Below are positions 23,500-35,981 of a stretch of 64,000 bases of DNA, piece by piece (within the stretch, counting starts at the first letter, position 1; every line of letters starts with the position of its first letter). The notes under the pieces were generated by a model. The model was not told the origin of the DNA and searched no databases. It saw only the letters and a program-made list of their open reading frames with translations. A program made the position numbers and the translations under genes. Source of the stretch: Mercenaria mercenaria (lineage: Eukaryota > Mollusca > Bivalvia > Venerida > Veneridae). The DNA is taken from contig NC_069376.1 of the NCBI RefSeq assembly GCF_021730395.1, positions 16,463,001-16,527,000 of the forward strand, in the 5' to 3' direction.

Positions 23500-23768
23500 G
23501 AGATCGAATGTTGATATCGCAGACGAGGCAGCGGAAGTTGTAAACCATTTATCTCATAACAACGAGGCGGTCCTTTGGCAGCTGCAGATGGAGGCAATGG
23601 AAATTTTTCATTGACGGTAAGTTTCATAAAGTTCCTAATGTTAACAAGTACAACAGATTCCGTTTCACGGCTGATGAACCAGGTATCATGTATATGAGCG
23701 TGTCTGCAGTTGATTCCGAGGAAGTAAGATTTGTAATTAGCAAGCTGCACCTTCTTGAAATGGATTAA
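23500..23768 (+). pseudogene. Unidentified coding-like fragment with a frame break
   Basis: A possible acceptor (TTGTACAG) is followed by a protein-like frame, RSNVDIADEAAEVV then HLSHNNEAVLWQLQMEAMEI. A one-base shift near 23608, in a run of T, leads into IDGKFHKVPNVNKYNRFRF, FTADEPGIMYMSVSAVD and SEEVRFVISKLHLLEMD before TAA. The second half has no stop for about 50 codons and looks like a real protein C-terminus. I do not recognise the family. It could be a dead last exon or processed copy of a host gene, or an intact exon if the shift is an assembly error. Its position just beyond the 3' flank of LOX B gives no clue to function. Confidence 0.5.
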
Positions 23769-24884
23769 CCCACACATTTTAGGCAAAAACTAACATCTCT
23801 CAAAAATCCATAAAAGTGGGTACTCTGAATGTGACTATAGGTACAAACTTATTGAAATAAAATTTTTGCAAGATATTTTTACAAATATTCAAAAGTATTG
23901 TGCAGAAGGTTGTAAATCATTGCAACGTTTTTGAAATAATGCAAAACATTTACATTCTTCTTACATTTCTGCTTTTATTTTCACTTACTTTAACATTTTT
24001 CAGTGTCACATATTCATTCTCTGTCAAAGTTGATGGAAAATAATGTGTAATTTTTTTTTTACCAAACTGTGGGCAAGTAGCTATAAGGTGATTAGTCAGA
24101 TTTTGGTCAAGTGGCGGATGTGTTCTAAACATTAACATCTGATCATTTACTCTTCTTTAAGAGCACTGAGTGTTCCATTAATGTTTAGTTTTCATTGGTA
24201 CTGTTTTCTTTTTAATTTGATTTGCTATCCTAGTGTCCCAATTATTTCAGCATAAGTATACATTTGATAAATTTGCCTAAGGAATATATAACACTTAATA
24301 CTAAAATCAGAAGAAGTGCAAATTTGAAACATTTTTATTACCTCCCCTTGCCTGTCTTGGTAAAAATAAATGAATTCAGAAGCTAGACAGCTTTAAAACT
24401 TATCTTTTTTAGGTAATTGTAAAATTTCAATATTTATCAAATGCAAATGTAAAAAGCGTTAGCAATACACTCATTTTTAATAATTTCATATTATAGGGAG
24501 TAATTACAAAATTTTATGAAAAAAGTCAATAAAAATGTATTTGTAATATGGATCTAATACTATTGTAACGGATTTTGCTCCTTAATACAGAAATAACAGA
24601 GAGCAACAAAATGTAATAAAATATTGCTAAAATGGGATTAACAACCATTAATGGAAATCTGATTAATTACAGGATAAGAAAGTATATACATTTACATATC
24701 TCAGTGGAAAATGCTCACATCTGATAAAGATATAGTCTTCTCAAAACGTTTAATTAGATCCAGTATATGTTTGAAATGTTTATAGTAATTCTGAACATAA
24801 ACCAAACCAAAATACTTCTATGTCTTAAATATACACAAACGTCACGCATATCCACACAGTAATTTCATGCAAAATCAGAATAAT
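23769..24884 (-). other. 3' flank of LOX B
   Basis: AT-rich sequence downstream of the LOX B stop with no exon-like segment. It presumably holds the 3' UTR. Poly(A) signal choice cannot be decided. Confidence 0.4.
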
Positions 24885-27800
24885 CTATATGCTTATAGAG
24901 TTTGGTACAACACTTGGATTTAAACTGGTATATTTCTCATGATGCCTCTCTTTATTGCGTCTGACATTTACCTCTGCTATCATCTTCAGATCTGACCGAA
25001 ATTCAGCAACTATCTTGAGCGCTTTTTGATCGGTGATATATTCCACCTCAAAATCACCTAGCTTATGCGTTCCATGTGTACTTAATACGCTTGTGATGAT
25101 CATAGTTTTGTACATTGATTCTTCGTCTGGAAGACTTTTTAACAGCTGTACTTCGTCTATATGTCCTTTATTATTTGGCGGAAGTCCTCGGAGGCTACCC
25201 GGGTAGTTTGGTGGAAATGCGTATTCCTCGTACTGAAGAAAGTTAACGGCCGCATGCTGGACACTGCATGTAAAGATTATATTTGTAAGAGTGCGAATTA
25301 CCTGTTGTTTGGTGGTGAACTTATCATCTACACCATAAACACCTAGAATGCCAAGGCCTTTCTCTTCTATCGGTGTTACGAGTTCTTTCCTCCAATTTTG
25401 AAGCTCATAGTCTTCCTTGACATCAGCATCCGACTTGTAATATAGGTTAAGGTACTTTCTTACATATGAATAAATACATTCATACAGTTTTATAGCGTCG
25501 TCACGGTAGTAATAATGCGGCAGCAACTTTGGATTATCTGGATCATAAACTCCTCGTGTTTTCAGGTCAGACAGAAGGTCTCCGTCTACATCCATTCGCC
25601 AGTTCATGTTTTTGTGTTTGATTAACTCTTTCATGCCATCTGAACCTAAGGTTAGGACTTTGTCTACGTAGCCGTTTTGATCCAAGAGTTGTGGAATGCC
25701 GACATGGTTAATAGCCAAAAGGTAAAGAAAGTGTGGCATAAGCAGTTTGTAGATTGGGTGACTCTTGTGTATTTGTCTATGGGTACAGACGACGATACCT
25801 TCCATCTTTAAATGAGTGAAACCAAGGTGGGTAACGGATTGATGGTAATTTGCATCGGCTACGTTAAACCACATCTTTGCCAAAATCCACGTATTCACAG
25901 GATCGCTTGGTAGAAAAACAGGATTGTCAGCACCAGGCTTTTGAAAGAGCTGAATGGCAACAGGAACTAGACTACCATCATAACGCTGATAGAATAATGC
26001 TATTGGGGAGGTCATAACGTATCCTTCTTGAGGATGTAAATGTTCAAGTATCTCATAATCAATAACAAAAATTCTTTTCTTTTGTAGAGCTTGTGACAGT
26101 GACATATTTTCTAGGAAAGGCTTCAACATGTGATCATCGACAGCAAGTTTTTCTGGAATCTCTGTACAAAGACGTATCACATTAGGGTTTACTCCTATTA
26201 GACGCTGCATACCGAACAGCACGTCATCTTGCCATCTGCAAATTTGACAAGCACAATATTCATTGACAATGAAATACAAATAACCAATGAAATAAAAAAA
26301 ATGGAAAAAGAATCCTCGTCTCTTCGAAATACAAACTTAGTTGTTATTAAATTATCGTAAGAAGCATCGACATCAGTCGTAAATGGTAGTGTTGATCCAA
26401 CTTGATGATATTGTTTTACGTTGATGCAACGCAAGAGCACATTTGCAATTGTTTATATACAAAACAAATCCCCCCCTGTTTCTGCGACACATTCAACAAC
26501 ATTCTAAATTAACAACGTTGACCGTGCCTGTTATTTCTAAGGCTTAAGATTTGATTTGACCCTGATGCAATATGGTATCGTTACAACGTATGTCGATATA
26601 TCTTTACTCAGAATAATGGAAAATACAAATTAACAATGGTATGTTGTTCTACGCGGGCGCCCGTCCATCCTGATATAGTGTTTTGATCCTCAAACGATAA
26701 AGCTAAAAAAGTGACACATGACTAATAATGCCGTTGTGGCTTTAAACTCTCCAAAACGAATAAACAACAATCATAGATTATACTAAGCTTTTGCCGCTTA
26801 GCTATTTTGTGACAAAGCAATATCTAACATAACAAAGCGTTTAACATATTTGACATTTTGTACGTGATGCTCAACTAACTAAATATTATGAAGCTGATAA
26901 TTATTTTTTCATGACGGTTTTTGAATATACATTGAATTAATACTGTACAACTCCTACAGAACGTTTCATTTATTACCAAACAAGAATTATAAAGAAATAC
27001 TTTTAAATTATTTGTTTACATGGTTTTGAATAGCTTACCTATTTAAATTTGATGGTTTTGGGAACACATTTGGAACCCGATGGAAAACCTTATATATATC
27101 CTTAACCTCATGAAATCCGCCAGTAAAGAGTACCTCAAACTTAGCATGAAATGTTATTATCATTGCCATTGTCACTGGTTCGAACTTGTAATCGAAGGAA
27201 AATTTTTCCTCTGGAGGTAATTGTTTTACTAATGGTGGACATCCCGGAAGTCGTTCGTCAGTCAGCTCATAAAGTTCCCTCTGATGTTGAAGGTCAAGCA
27301 TTCTGTCTTCTTCAATAGAAACACTTGGAAATTAGACCACTTTTTCTTTAATACAGTCAATTATGCAAGACAAGACTATTGACAGGTTTTGAGAAGTTCA
27401 GTTTGTGTTAGAATTAACCTACTTTTTTGGTTTTTAACAAGATACAAATTTCTTTCTAAAATGCTTAACTTGTATCTTATGATTGCAGTAGCCTGTTTTG
27501 CTTGCTTAGATAATATTTTCTGAAATCTAACCTAGTATTAAATGGTACAAAGTAAGATCAAGGGTGTTATCATAATAGGTACGACATGCAATAGTGACAT
27601 TTTCCTCCTATCTTATGGCTTTCCATGGTACTATACCTTTTTGAGAACTTGACGCTGATTGAGGTAAAACGTCGTCATCAGCTATTAATCTATAAGTGCG
27701 ACCGGCTCTGATGTTAGTAAAAACTGGAATAATCGTTTCCTCGCCAGTAATCCCGTTTGTAATTGTAAATCTGTCGATTTTCCAACCGGTCTCACCAACA

Positions 27801-29832
27801 CAATGGCCTCCACGCACATATATGCCAATGATATTCTTAAACTGAATTGGAAAATTTCATATGTGCCGAGTTTACAGTGTACATTACCATAATTTGTAGT
27901 TGTTTCAAAACGCGAATACATAAATGTTATTATACAATAGAATAGGACAAACTCCAAAATACCAAAGGACAAGAAATATTTACAATAACACTGAGTCCAT
28001 GTACGAAGCGACATTGTACGGACCTTACACGGTACTTCAAAAGTGCTTTTGTGAAGTTTCATTAAAATCTCTAGAATATAGATTAAATAATTTAACTGGC
28101 ACAAGACCAGAAAGCATATACAGTGTAGATGTCATACCCTACACCTGTTAATAATATAAATACATGTACACGATTGTAGACCCTAAAATACCAGCAAATC
28201 TCATTCGCCCATGTTTCACCTAACACGTGCAGTTCGATAATGGATACTACACCTGTCATTCTTTCATAAACTAGCTCATTGCAGAGAAAATCCCTATATT
28301 TTATGTTTCTTTGACGTTATATTTGTGTCTTACATACCCAACCCCAAATAACACTTTTTATACACGACAACTGATTTTCTGACTGGCTGTTATGACCAGG
28401 TGTTTGAGGCGTCGTTTCAACTACACTTGTACGCTGAAAAGTGTCTATGCAATATGAATGTGAAATGTCTATTATGCATTTAACTGAATAAAAGAGTACA
28501 GAAAGGCATGATATCATTTTCAGGATCATTTTCAAGGTTTATTTATATTGTTTTATTATTAAGCTGTTAATGTGGTATAAAAAATACCATGTTTTTATTG
28601 TTTGTTTGTATTTCGCCTCTACAAGCAAACGGCCTTGTTACAAACCAATAGAGTCAGAAAAGGTAACCGGGGTTCAATAGGTGAAGGATCTGTCAGAAAC
28701 TAACTGGTTAATCATACAAAATTTCTCTGCGACGACTAAGTATGTGAAAGGGTGACAGTTATTGCATTGAAGATATATTGGTATCTTGCAGTGTTCATAG
28801 TCAAACTCGGGAGTCTCTATTATAATACACATACGTGTAGGGTACGAAAATGCCAGCCTTAATGGGTTTTTTTTTTTGTGTGACAGTGGAAAAGTATCAG
28901 AGATGTTGTAAAATTAAATACAACACGTGTCACAAACAGGGACACGACGTGTGTAGTGGTAAATGAACTTACCGACTGATTTTCTACTTTAAAAATATGC
29001 CCATAGCCTCTTTTAAACTTTTCTGGAAATGCATCAGCGACTAACTCAACCTCCTTGCCAGTATCGCCATCATCTCCGACAAGTTTAATATGGATTACAC
29101 CCTTGTGACTTGCACCCGGTTTGTCGGTTGACTCAACAGCAATAGAGTAAGAGTAGTCTTTAAATAGAAAATCTAGTAAGAACAAAATTTGGAAAACGGT
29201 ACAAACATTATTCACTGGGATTATAAACAGAGTAAATATTAAGCGTTTTAGAAATATTTATATTACTTGACTTATTTAGAAAGGGTTTCTAAATAAAATA
29301 AGCTAGGTGTTTGCCTCTTATGTATCTTTTTGTAATACGCCAACTATAAACGAAGTATTATGCATCTAGTGAATTCATTTTAATTATCCCAATAAATAGC
29401 ATTTGATGCAAACCTTCTGAAGACAGTTACCAGATCACAGTAGATCCAGGAGCTTAGCATCCAGGAGCTTAACTGCCGACCTTCTTCTCTATATAAATTA
29501 CATACATGTCCCTTATTTTATAAAAATCGAATACACTTCAAAGAGCTACACTTCGAATATTTTCTTGCAGAACAGTGTCAATGCTACTCGAAATTCAACA
29601 GAAACATTTATCCCTATAATTACTAAGATTAGAAGGTTTACTTTCGAATCGCATTACCTTCCTAAACGATTGGTATGAATTTCGGGTGCAGGAAGGAAAT
29701 GAAGCAAAATTCACAGAAAACATACTTACACTGGTAAGTAAAGAATGATTCCAACAACGATTGTATAGCACAGTGAGCTAGAAGAAGAAATAACCCAAAT
29801 GCCAAAGTATACAGGAATTTGGTATAATCCAT
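24885..29832 (-). CDS. Lipoxygenase B (5-LOX-like, PLAT + LOX, N-terminal hydrophobic helix)
   Basis: Minus-strand gene. Coding exons are 29832-29730, 29157-28973, 27841-27637, 27309-27039 and 26235-24885; total 705 codons (704 aa). Architecture is as in A. The third exon is 6 bp longer and inserts two residues (YYSYSIAVE against YYTIAVE). Ligands are His386, His391, His582, Asn586 and Ile704, with Ala at the Coffa position. The PLAT part is the most divergent of the set (VRGGHCVGETGWKIDRFTI). An in-frame ATG at 29856 would add eight residues (MLIPRQNG), because the conserved upstream mini-ORF is lost here. 29832 is kept as start since it matches the other genes. Intron 1 is only about 0.33 kb. 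Head-to-head with gene C. Confidence 0.93.
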
Positions 29833-30252
29833 ACCGTTTTGTCGAGGAATTAACATATGGATTATAATTCAATCTTGTGCAGTAAGTGAACCAAGTGAAA
29901 GGTTTTCCTCTTGCAATATCTAAAATAAAAGCAATAACAGAATGATTTGCATCATCTCTGCATGACATTCGTATTTTTTACATAAACCAAGAAGGCATGG
30001 GTTTCGCAACAACATGGTTACCAGAGTAATTTTACAGTATAATGAAGGAAAAGTCTGCTTCTCTTTAACTTTCTCCCTCACATTTTGCGCTGTATACATT
30101 TGGTGAATGTATATGCGGAAAGTACCTCATTAAGTATTGACTAATAACGAAAAAATCTCACAAGAATAAAATTTATAATAGATGAATAGTTTACTTTTTT
30201 AAACGAAATGTAAATGGCGTCAGATTTGAAAATACGAATATAGCACACATAC

Positions 30253-30295
30253 CTGAGTAAATGTCTAAAATAACATTTCCATTGTTGTATCACCG
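30253..30295 (-). other. Noncoding exon 1 of LOX B (5' end approximate)
   Basis: Minus strand: ends TTTACTCAG before donor GTATGT, and is homologous to exon 1 of the other copies (TCTTATTCGGTGATACAAC stretch). It carries a mini-ORF (ATG GAA ATG TTA TTT TAG). The start site is inferred only by alignment with paralogues. Confidence 0.55.
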
Positions 30296-30620
30296 AATAA
30301 GACTTTAAGAAGTGTTTCCATTCCCAGTCTGAAACGTAAAAATGTTTTAAACGTTTCGAATAATCATCTAAATCTAATAATAACCTGTATGTATCTAGAG
30401 ATTAACTACCTGGTTAAGTTTTTCCTGGAAGAGAAGGAGGAAAACACGTTTTTGAACGTCGCAAATATTTTACATGTCTTGAGTATATTTACAAATGTAG
30501 GTATGACCTGGTGTAAATTATATCTTATGATTTGTTTTTTTCCTGCTTCGTGAAAATGAACAAAAAACTTGGTAATTCAAAGATATAACCATGTGTCCGT
30601 GTCTCCTCTTTTACGTTGAA
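30296..30620 (-). promoter_or_regulatory. LOX B promoter region, conserved block
   Basis: Read on the minus strand it keeps the distal paralogue block: GAATTACCAAGTTTTTTGTT, then ATTTGCGACGTTCAAAAACG and a CCTCCTTCTCTTCCAGGAAA segment. It is more diverged than the A, C and D versions and the proximal block is shortened. Confidence 0.45.
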
Positions 30621-30806
30621 TTATTCTAATGTTACAGGTAAAAATTTGTCTGCATGCCATTGTATAAAACCCACTTTCTCCTGAAATAGATATTTATTTT
30701 AGTATTGATATATGTAACAACATGTAACAACAATACAACAAGTCCAATGACTTTAAATGGTAAATGTACACGTAGTCAAGTTGTAAATTCGAATAGCAAA
30801 ATAGAT

Positions 30807-31082
30807 ACGGATTTTTTGTTTCGGTTTAACGTCGCACCGACAAAATTATAGGTCATATGGCGACTTTCCATCTTTTGATGGCAGAGGAAGACCCCAGGTG
30901 CCCCTCCGTGCAATATTTCATCACGAGCGGGCACCTGGGTAGAACCACCGAACTTCCGTAAGCCAGCCGGCTGGCTTTCTCACATGAAGAATTCGACGCC
31001 CCGAGTACGGTTAAAACCCACATAGACGAGGGGCAAGTTATTTGAAGTCAGCGACCTTAACCACCCGGCCACGGAGACCCCT
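30807..31082 (-). mobile_element. tRNA-derived SINE with target duplications
   Basis: Minus strand: head GGTCTCCGTGGCCGGGTGGT, middle ACATGAAGAATTC (inverted) and tail GTGCGACGTTAAACCGAAAC. It is flanked by AAATAGATA at 30798-30806 and 31083-31091, a clear 9-bp target duplication. Same family as 43806-44057 and the partial copy at 55983-56160. Confidence 0.85.
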
Positions 31083-31312
31083 AAATAGATATGAAGGGTC
31101 GCACAAAAGATTTTTATCATTTAAAGATGACTGATTTTCTGATTGTCGATTAGTTTCGGTTTACCGTCACGGTTACAGCAGAAGCCAGCATTATAATTGT
31201 TTATACTGGGGTGGGTTTCTTTTTGGCAAATCGGAATCGTGTTTTGAAAAGCGTAATTGTGTTTCAGATTGGTTTAAATTAGATGAAATAATTATCATGT
31301 TTTCTAATTGAG

Positions 31313-32102
31313 TTAAGGTTTAGGAGTATATCACCAAAACACAGAAATATTCTATAAACGAACAACATCGTTACCAATCTTTTAACTGACCATTACATGT
31401 TCTGCCGTACTGTCCCGTACTTAAAATATTCTGAAAAAGTTGTCCCCCTTTGAAAATGAATGCCATTTGTAAAAATATAAAAATAAACAATTGCTGAAAA
31501 CTGTGTTCCACCTAGTTATGTGAAATTTCAACACTCGCACGCTATTTCAAATGCATCAAAACGAACATGTGTAACAGTTCCTTGAAAATGGTGAGTTTTT
31601 AAAGGCGTTTGACTGTCCGGAAGTGGGGCCCATTTAGGCAGTCATTTTCCGGAATTCAATGTTTAAATCAGTATACTGACACTTGTTTTTTAGAGTAATA
31701 TATACGCTATCATTACAAAAACTACAAAACATGTGTCAGTATACTGATATAAACATTGAATTCCGGAAAAGAACTGCCTGAAGGGGTCCATCTTCCGGAC
31801 AGTCAAACGCCTTTAAAAACTCACCATTTTCAAAGAACTGTTACACAAGTTTGTTTTGATGCATTTACAATAGCGTGCGAGTGTTGAAATTTCACATTAC
31901 TAGGTTGAACACATTTTTCAGCAATTGTTTATTTTTATTTCTTTACAAATGGCATTCATTTTCAAAGGGGGACAACTTTTTGAGAAAATTTTAAGTACGG
32001 GACAGTACGGCAGAACATGTAATGGTCAGTTAAAATATTGGTAACGATGTTGTTCGTTTTTCAAAAATTTCTGTGTTTTGGTGGTATACTCCTAAACCTT
32101 AA
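31313..32102. mobile_element. Foldback element with ~370-bp inverted arms and TTAA ends
   Basis: The left end TTAAGGTTTAGGAGTATA and right end TATACTCCTAAACCTTAA are complementary. The arms stay nearly identical inward (for example GACTGTCCGGAAG with CTTCCGGACAGTC; CAGTATACTGA near the centre), leaving a ~60-bp core. No coding capacity. TTAA at each end would fit a TTAA-targeting (piggyBac-like) non-autonomous element, but the terminal GG does not match typical piggyBac ends, so the family is open. It sits between the divergent first exons of B and C. Confidence 0.85.
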
Positions 32103-32265
32103 TCGGGTTAATATTGATTTCAAATCTACAGGTGTGACTGTATCAGTACAATTGTGAATATATACATTTATTTATATCATTTACTCGTCTAATTTCGGGA
32201 TATTTTGCATTATGTCACAGCGTACATCATCTTCATAACATTGTAGTCATTCAACCTAAAAGATG

Positions 32266-32867
32266 ATAAGCGGACACCCTCGATTTTCCTTTAAATTACC
32301 AACTTCCTTGTTAACTACCAAGAAAGTAACAATAGAAGTTAGATAAAATAAACACTTTATGTGACAATAACTGCAAGATTTGAACATTTTTATTCTTCTA
32401 TTTTTCCATGAAAAGATTTGTTTTGTCTCTTCAGCGAAAGATTAATCCCGGATATCTCATTATAGTACCCACTTCTTTGTTAACAAAAAGGACTTACTAG
32501 GTAAAGTTTACACCTGATCATCATGATTATAGACTTGTAACAATAGCCGCAACATTTAATTGTGCTTTTTCTTTCTTTTATTCGATGTAAAGGCTTGCTT
32601 TTTCCTTACAATGAAAAGATTAATCAGACAGTTCATACATACAAGTACGTATTGAAATCAATTGATTACTTGAAACGTTTAAAAGTAAATTATATCATGT
32701 TACAGGAGAGTAACCTAGCGTTCTGTGTAATTAGTTTATGAACATTTGCTTTCTTATATGAAACAACTTCTTATATTTAAATATTTTTTTCTGTTTACCA
32801 AACAGGACATTTACCTTTTCATGTTTCGTTCTTATATTGGAACATAATCATTTCTTCGAGGCTATTA
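32266..32867 (+). promoter_or_regulatory. LOX C promoter region with duplicated ~180-bp block
   Basis: Two successive copies of a block starting near TACCAACTTCCTTGTTAAC (about 32281-32452) and CCCACTTCTTTGTTAAC (about 32455-32640). Each continues with an ACAATA(A/G)C(T/C)GCAA segment and ends with GAAAGATTAATC or AAAAGATTAATC. A proximal block (CTAGCGTTCTG, then TTTACCAAACAGGACATTTA) leads to exon 1. Gene D upstream has one full block and the start of a second. Confidence 0.55.
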
Positions 32868-32909
32868 AGGTAAAACAACGACGGAAATGTAACTTAGGCA
32901 TTTATGCAA
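32868..32909 (+). other. Noncoding exon 1 of LOX C (5' end approximate)
   Basis: Ends ATTTATGCAA before donor GTAAGT and is homologous to exon 1 of D and A. It holds only ATG TAA as an open frame. Intron 1 then runs ~3.3 kb to 36169. Confidence 0.55.
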
Positions 32910-33667
32910 GTAAGTTTTCTATACACTTGTACTCGAATGTTTTGGTGAAACTTTAAAAAAAAGTAAGATGGCGTCTATTTTTACCAGGAATTAATCGTTG
33001 TATCAGCTAAGTTGGCTGAACCAATTATGTTTTCTGGCTAGTTGATTATTGAATAAAATTAAAGGAATCTGATATTGACCCAGAAAATTCTGTACTGGCC
33101 GAGAGGAAGTATTGCAAACTTTATCCTCGTATGAATTTGGTCGCGGGAAATATTACTAAGTTAATTACATAAAAATAAAATAAGACCAGACATTACTTAA
33201 ACATAATAGAAATTTACAAACTCGAGGTAACTGAGCTTAATTATAACCTTTATTATTACTATAATGAGTTACGGAAATTGATTTAATTTTTTCGTAGTAA
33301 ATTACTAAACAAATTTGGTTCGGATACTCTTTCAATATACCGTGATGTATATTATATGGGGGCCGTGAAGGGACATTTATTATCAATAATTTCATTTTAT
33401 TATTGAAGAGATATAATTCTCTAACTGGCTGTGAGCTTCTATGACATTCTAGGGTAGGAAACGAAAAGAGGATAAGTAAGCAGGGCTAAAAGAAGTTACA
33501 GCAGGTTTGTATGATTGTTATCTTGTAACCTTCATTTTGTTGTGATTTTAACTGGCATGTATTTGGTATTACTTTATAACCTATAATTTATAGCTTGTTA
33601 TCTGTAAGTGATGATTTATTACTTATGGACTATATCTCACTCTCAGGTATTCTCTAGGGCGGAAGAT

Positions 33668-33984
33668 TTGTGTATTTGTGTTTGGGCTTAACGTCTTTTC
33701 CAACAATTTTTCAGTCAAATAAACGACGGTATCTACCTATAGCAATGACCACAATGCCAAACTTTATAACGCTGCCTCATTGGACTAGCACGCCGTAGAC
33801 ATGTAACATATTCCACCTAGTTACGTTTTTTCTGACTTCGGGCTGACCAGTCTTAGCACTATCCTCTTAATGCTAAGAGCCAAGTACCATTATTACCGTC
33901 TTTGGTATGAGGTGGCCAGGGATCGAACCAACGACCTCTCGCACTCGAAGCAGGCGCTCTACCACTAGGCTACCGAGGCGGTCC
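33668..33984 (-). mobile_element. tRNA-derived SINE in intron 1 of LOX C
   Basis: Minus strand: head CCGCCTCGGTAGCCTAGTGG with B box GGTTCGATCCC and an anticodon-loop-like CTTCGAGTG, then a ~240-bp body. Flanked by a short repeat GAAGAT (33662-33667 and 33985-33990). Same head family as 49607-49882. Confidence 0.75.
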
Positions 33985-35224
33985 GAAGATGATCGAGTAC
34001 AGATAGTTTGTATAGAAAATATTTAATTGATCATCTTGTCTATCAATTATAATTGACTTTTGGCGAATCGTCGCTTTACTCGGTGATACATGCCGTTTTT
34101 ACTCATAAATAATGAATGATAAGTAAATAATAAGTTTAAAAGAAAACAAATTGACAAAAAATGAAAAATTTTGGAAAACGGTCACCCGCACCTGCTGCAA
34201 TAGCTTTTTGCTTTGCTTACACATTATGGTTTTGATCTTCGTCACTCAATGTCCGACTAGAATGCCACGGGACCATACAACCAGTTGCGAATGAAAAACT
34301 AGTGAATTATATCCGATAAATAGCAGTCAAAAATTTTAAATCATGAATGAAGTCTGTCCCTCAAGAGCTACCGTAATATTATGTACGATAATCTGTTCCT
34401 ACGTAAACATAACAGGAAATAAATATACCTAGATGGGGTATTTTGCGGGCTAAGCAGGACAAATATGGCCTTGCCGGTATATGTTTACCATAATGTTCGT
34501 AAAAAGACATTACAACTAATCTCTTTAATTGTTGTTATTTTTTATTCATTGAAGTTGTATGAAATATGAATTCAACTGCCACATTTGCTTGACATCCAAT
34601 ATTCATTTCAAGAAATATATTCACCTGACTATGCGCATCCGTCTTTGCCCTGACCGGTTAAAGATAGCGTTTCAACACTTGAAATTATTGCTCCAAAAGG
34701 TGCTTCTTGTTACATTCCTTTATTTCTCAAACTGTGAATGTGTATTTAATGAAATCCGTATCAAATGAAGACGTGAAGGTACCTAACTAGATTTAGTTTG
34801 ATTTATCAAGAAGTTAAGTAGATGTTTAATGAGCCCAGATAACGTATTACACTCAAAAGTCAACAATTTTAAAAATTTGTATCTATACCTGGATTATGCT
34901 TCCAGTCAAACTTGAATTCCATTAAGATGTTAGGAAAGGAAGTCGTTCATTGTAAATGTGCCTCTTCACATATGAGTGACTACTAATAGAAGCCTAATTT
35001 ATCTACATTTTGTAATATAAAGTACATCCTGAATATACTTTGTAATTTTAACAGCATGAAATACATTAGATGTACGTTTTTAACTTATATGATGCACTCT
35101 CTTTCTTGAAAATAAAAAATATCAAAGCTAAAAATAAACTGTAATTCAGTTAGTTCAGGGAGTTTCAACCTAATTTAAGCTATCAAATGATCTAAATTAT
35201 CTCTATAAAACAGGTTTTCCTTAG
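33985..35224 (+). other. Intron 1 of LOX C; conserved block 34770-35240
   Basis: No exon seen. About 34770-35240 aligns with intron-1 blocks of D (50780-51285) and A (17300-17720 minus). Shared landmarks are GGAAGTCGTTCA, TTTTAACAGCATGAAATACA-like, AAGCTAAAAATAAACTGTAA-like and TATAAAACAGGT. Confidence 0.5.
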
Positions 35225-35442
35225 TGTTTAATCCTAATCATGCTGGAAACGATTAATTCTACTTTGCGACCAGTGCGACCAGTGCAGATCATGATCAGCC
35301 TGCACATCCGTGCAGTCTGATCATGACCTGCACTGTTCGTCATTCAGTCAGTATCTTTTTGGTATGAATCCTTTTTAACACTAAATGGTACTGTCCAAAT
35401 TGGACAAGTTCATTATAGAAATTTAGCAGTGTAAGGGTTAAG
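35225..35442. mobile_element. Short palindromic element with TTAACCCTTA-type ends
   Basis: Left end TTTAATCCTAATCATGCTGG, right end TTAGCAGTGTAAGGGTTAA (inverted match). The centre is a palindrome (TGCACATCCGTGCA within GATCATGATCAGCC...). A sibling with the same end type lies at 62590-62803. Non-coding MITE in intron 1 of LOX C. Confidence 0.6.
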
Positions 35443-35981
35443 TCTAGCATAGTACAGTCATACAGACTCTTACTCTAACTTACTTGTCACATTCAGTGAC
35501 AGCTAACGAATAGTGGTTTTTTTTGGACCTCAAAATATAATCTGTTTGGATAATACCTATTGCCTTTCTTGAAACCTAGTAGATTATTAAATGCACGTAC
35601 AGTATGAAAACTTACGTATTACATTTCATAGGATATTAAAGCTACGAAACAAAAGTATCCAATTTCTGTACTTTAGTTAAGATTTCAAAGTTAATTGAGC
35701 TCATAGTTTTATCGGGTTTTATCAAAAATACAATGTGAAATTAAAATCTTCTTATTCTGTACCATAAATAATTGTTATGTTCAACTAAAAAAGAACAATC
35801 GAACATAGTAGCTTATAGATATTTCTAAAACTGGCGTTGTGTTTAAATTCACCGAATATATTTTTCAGCGCAAAATATGCAGAAACTTTGAAACAAACAG
35901 ATTTTTTATCAACATTATACTGTAAAAGTACGCTGGTAACTTGAGGTTACACCTGTTATGGTCCCTGCAGAGAATATTATA

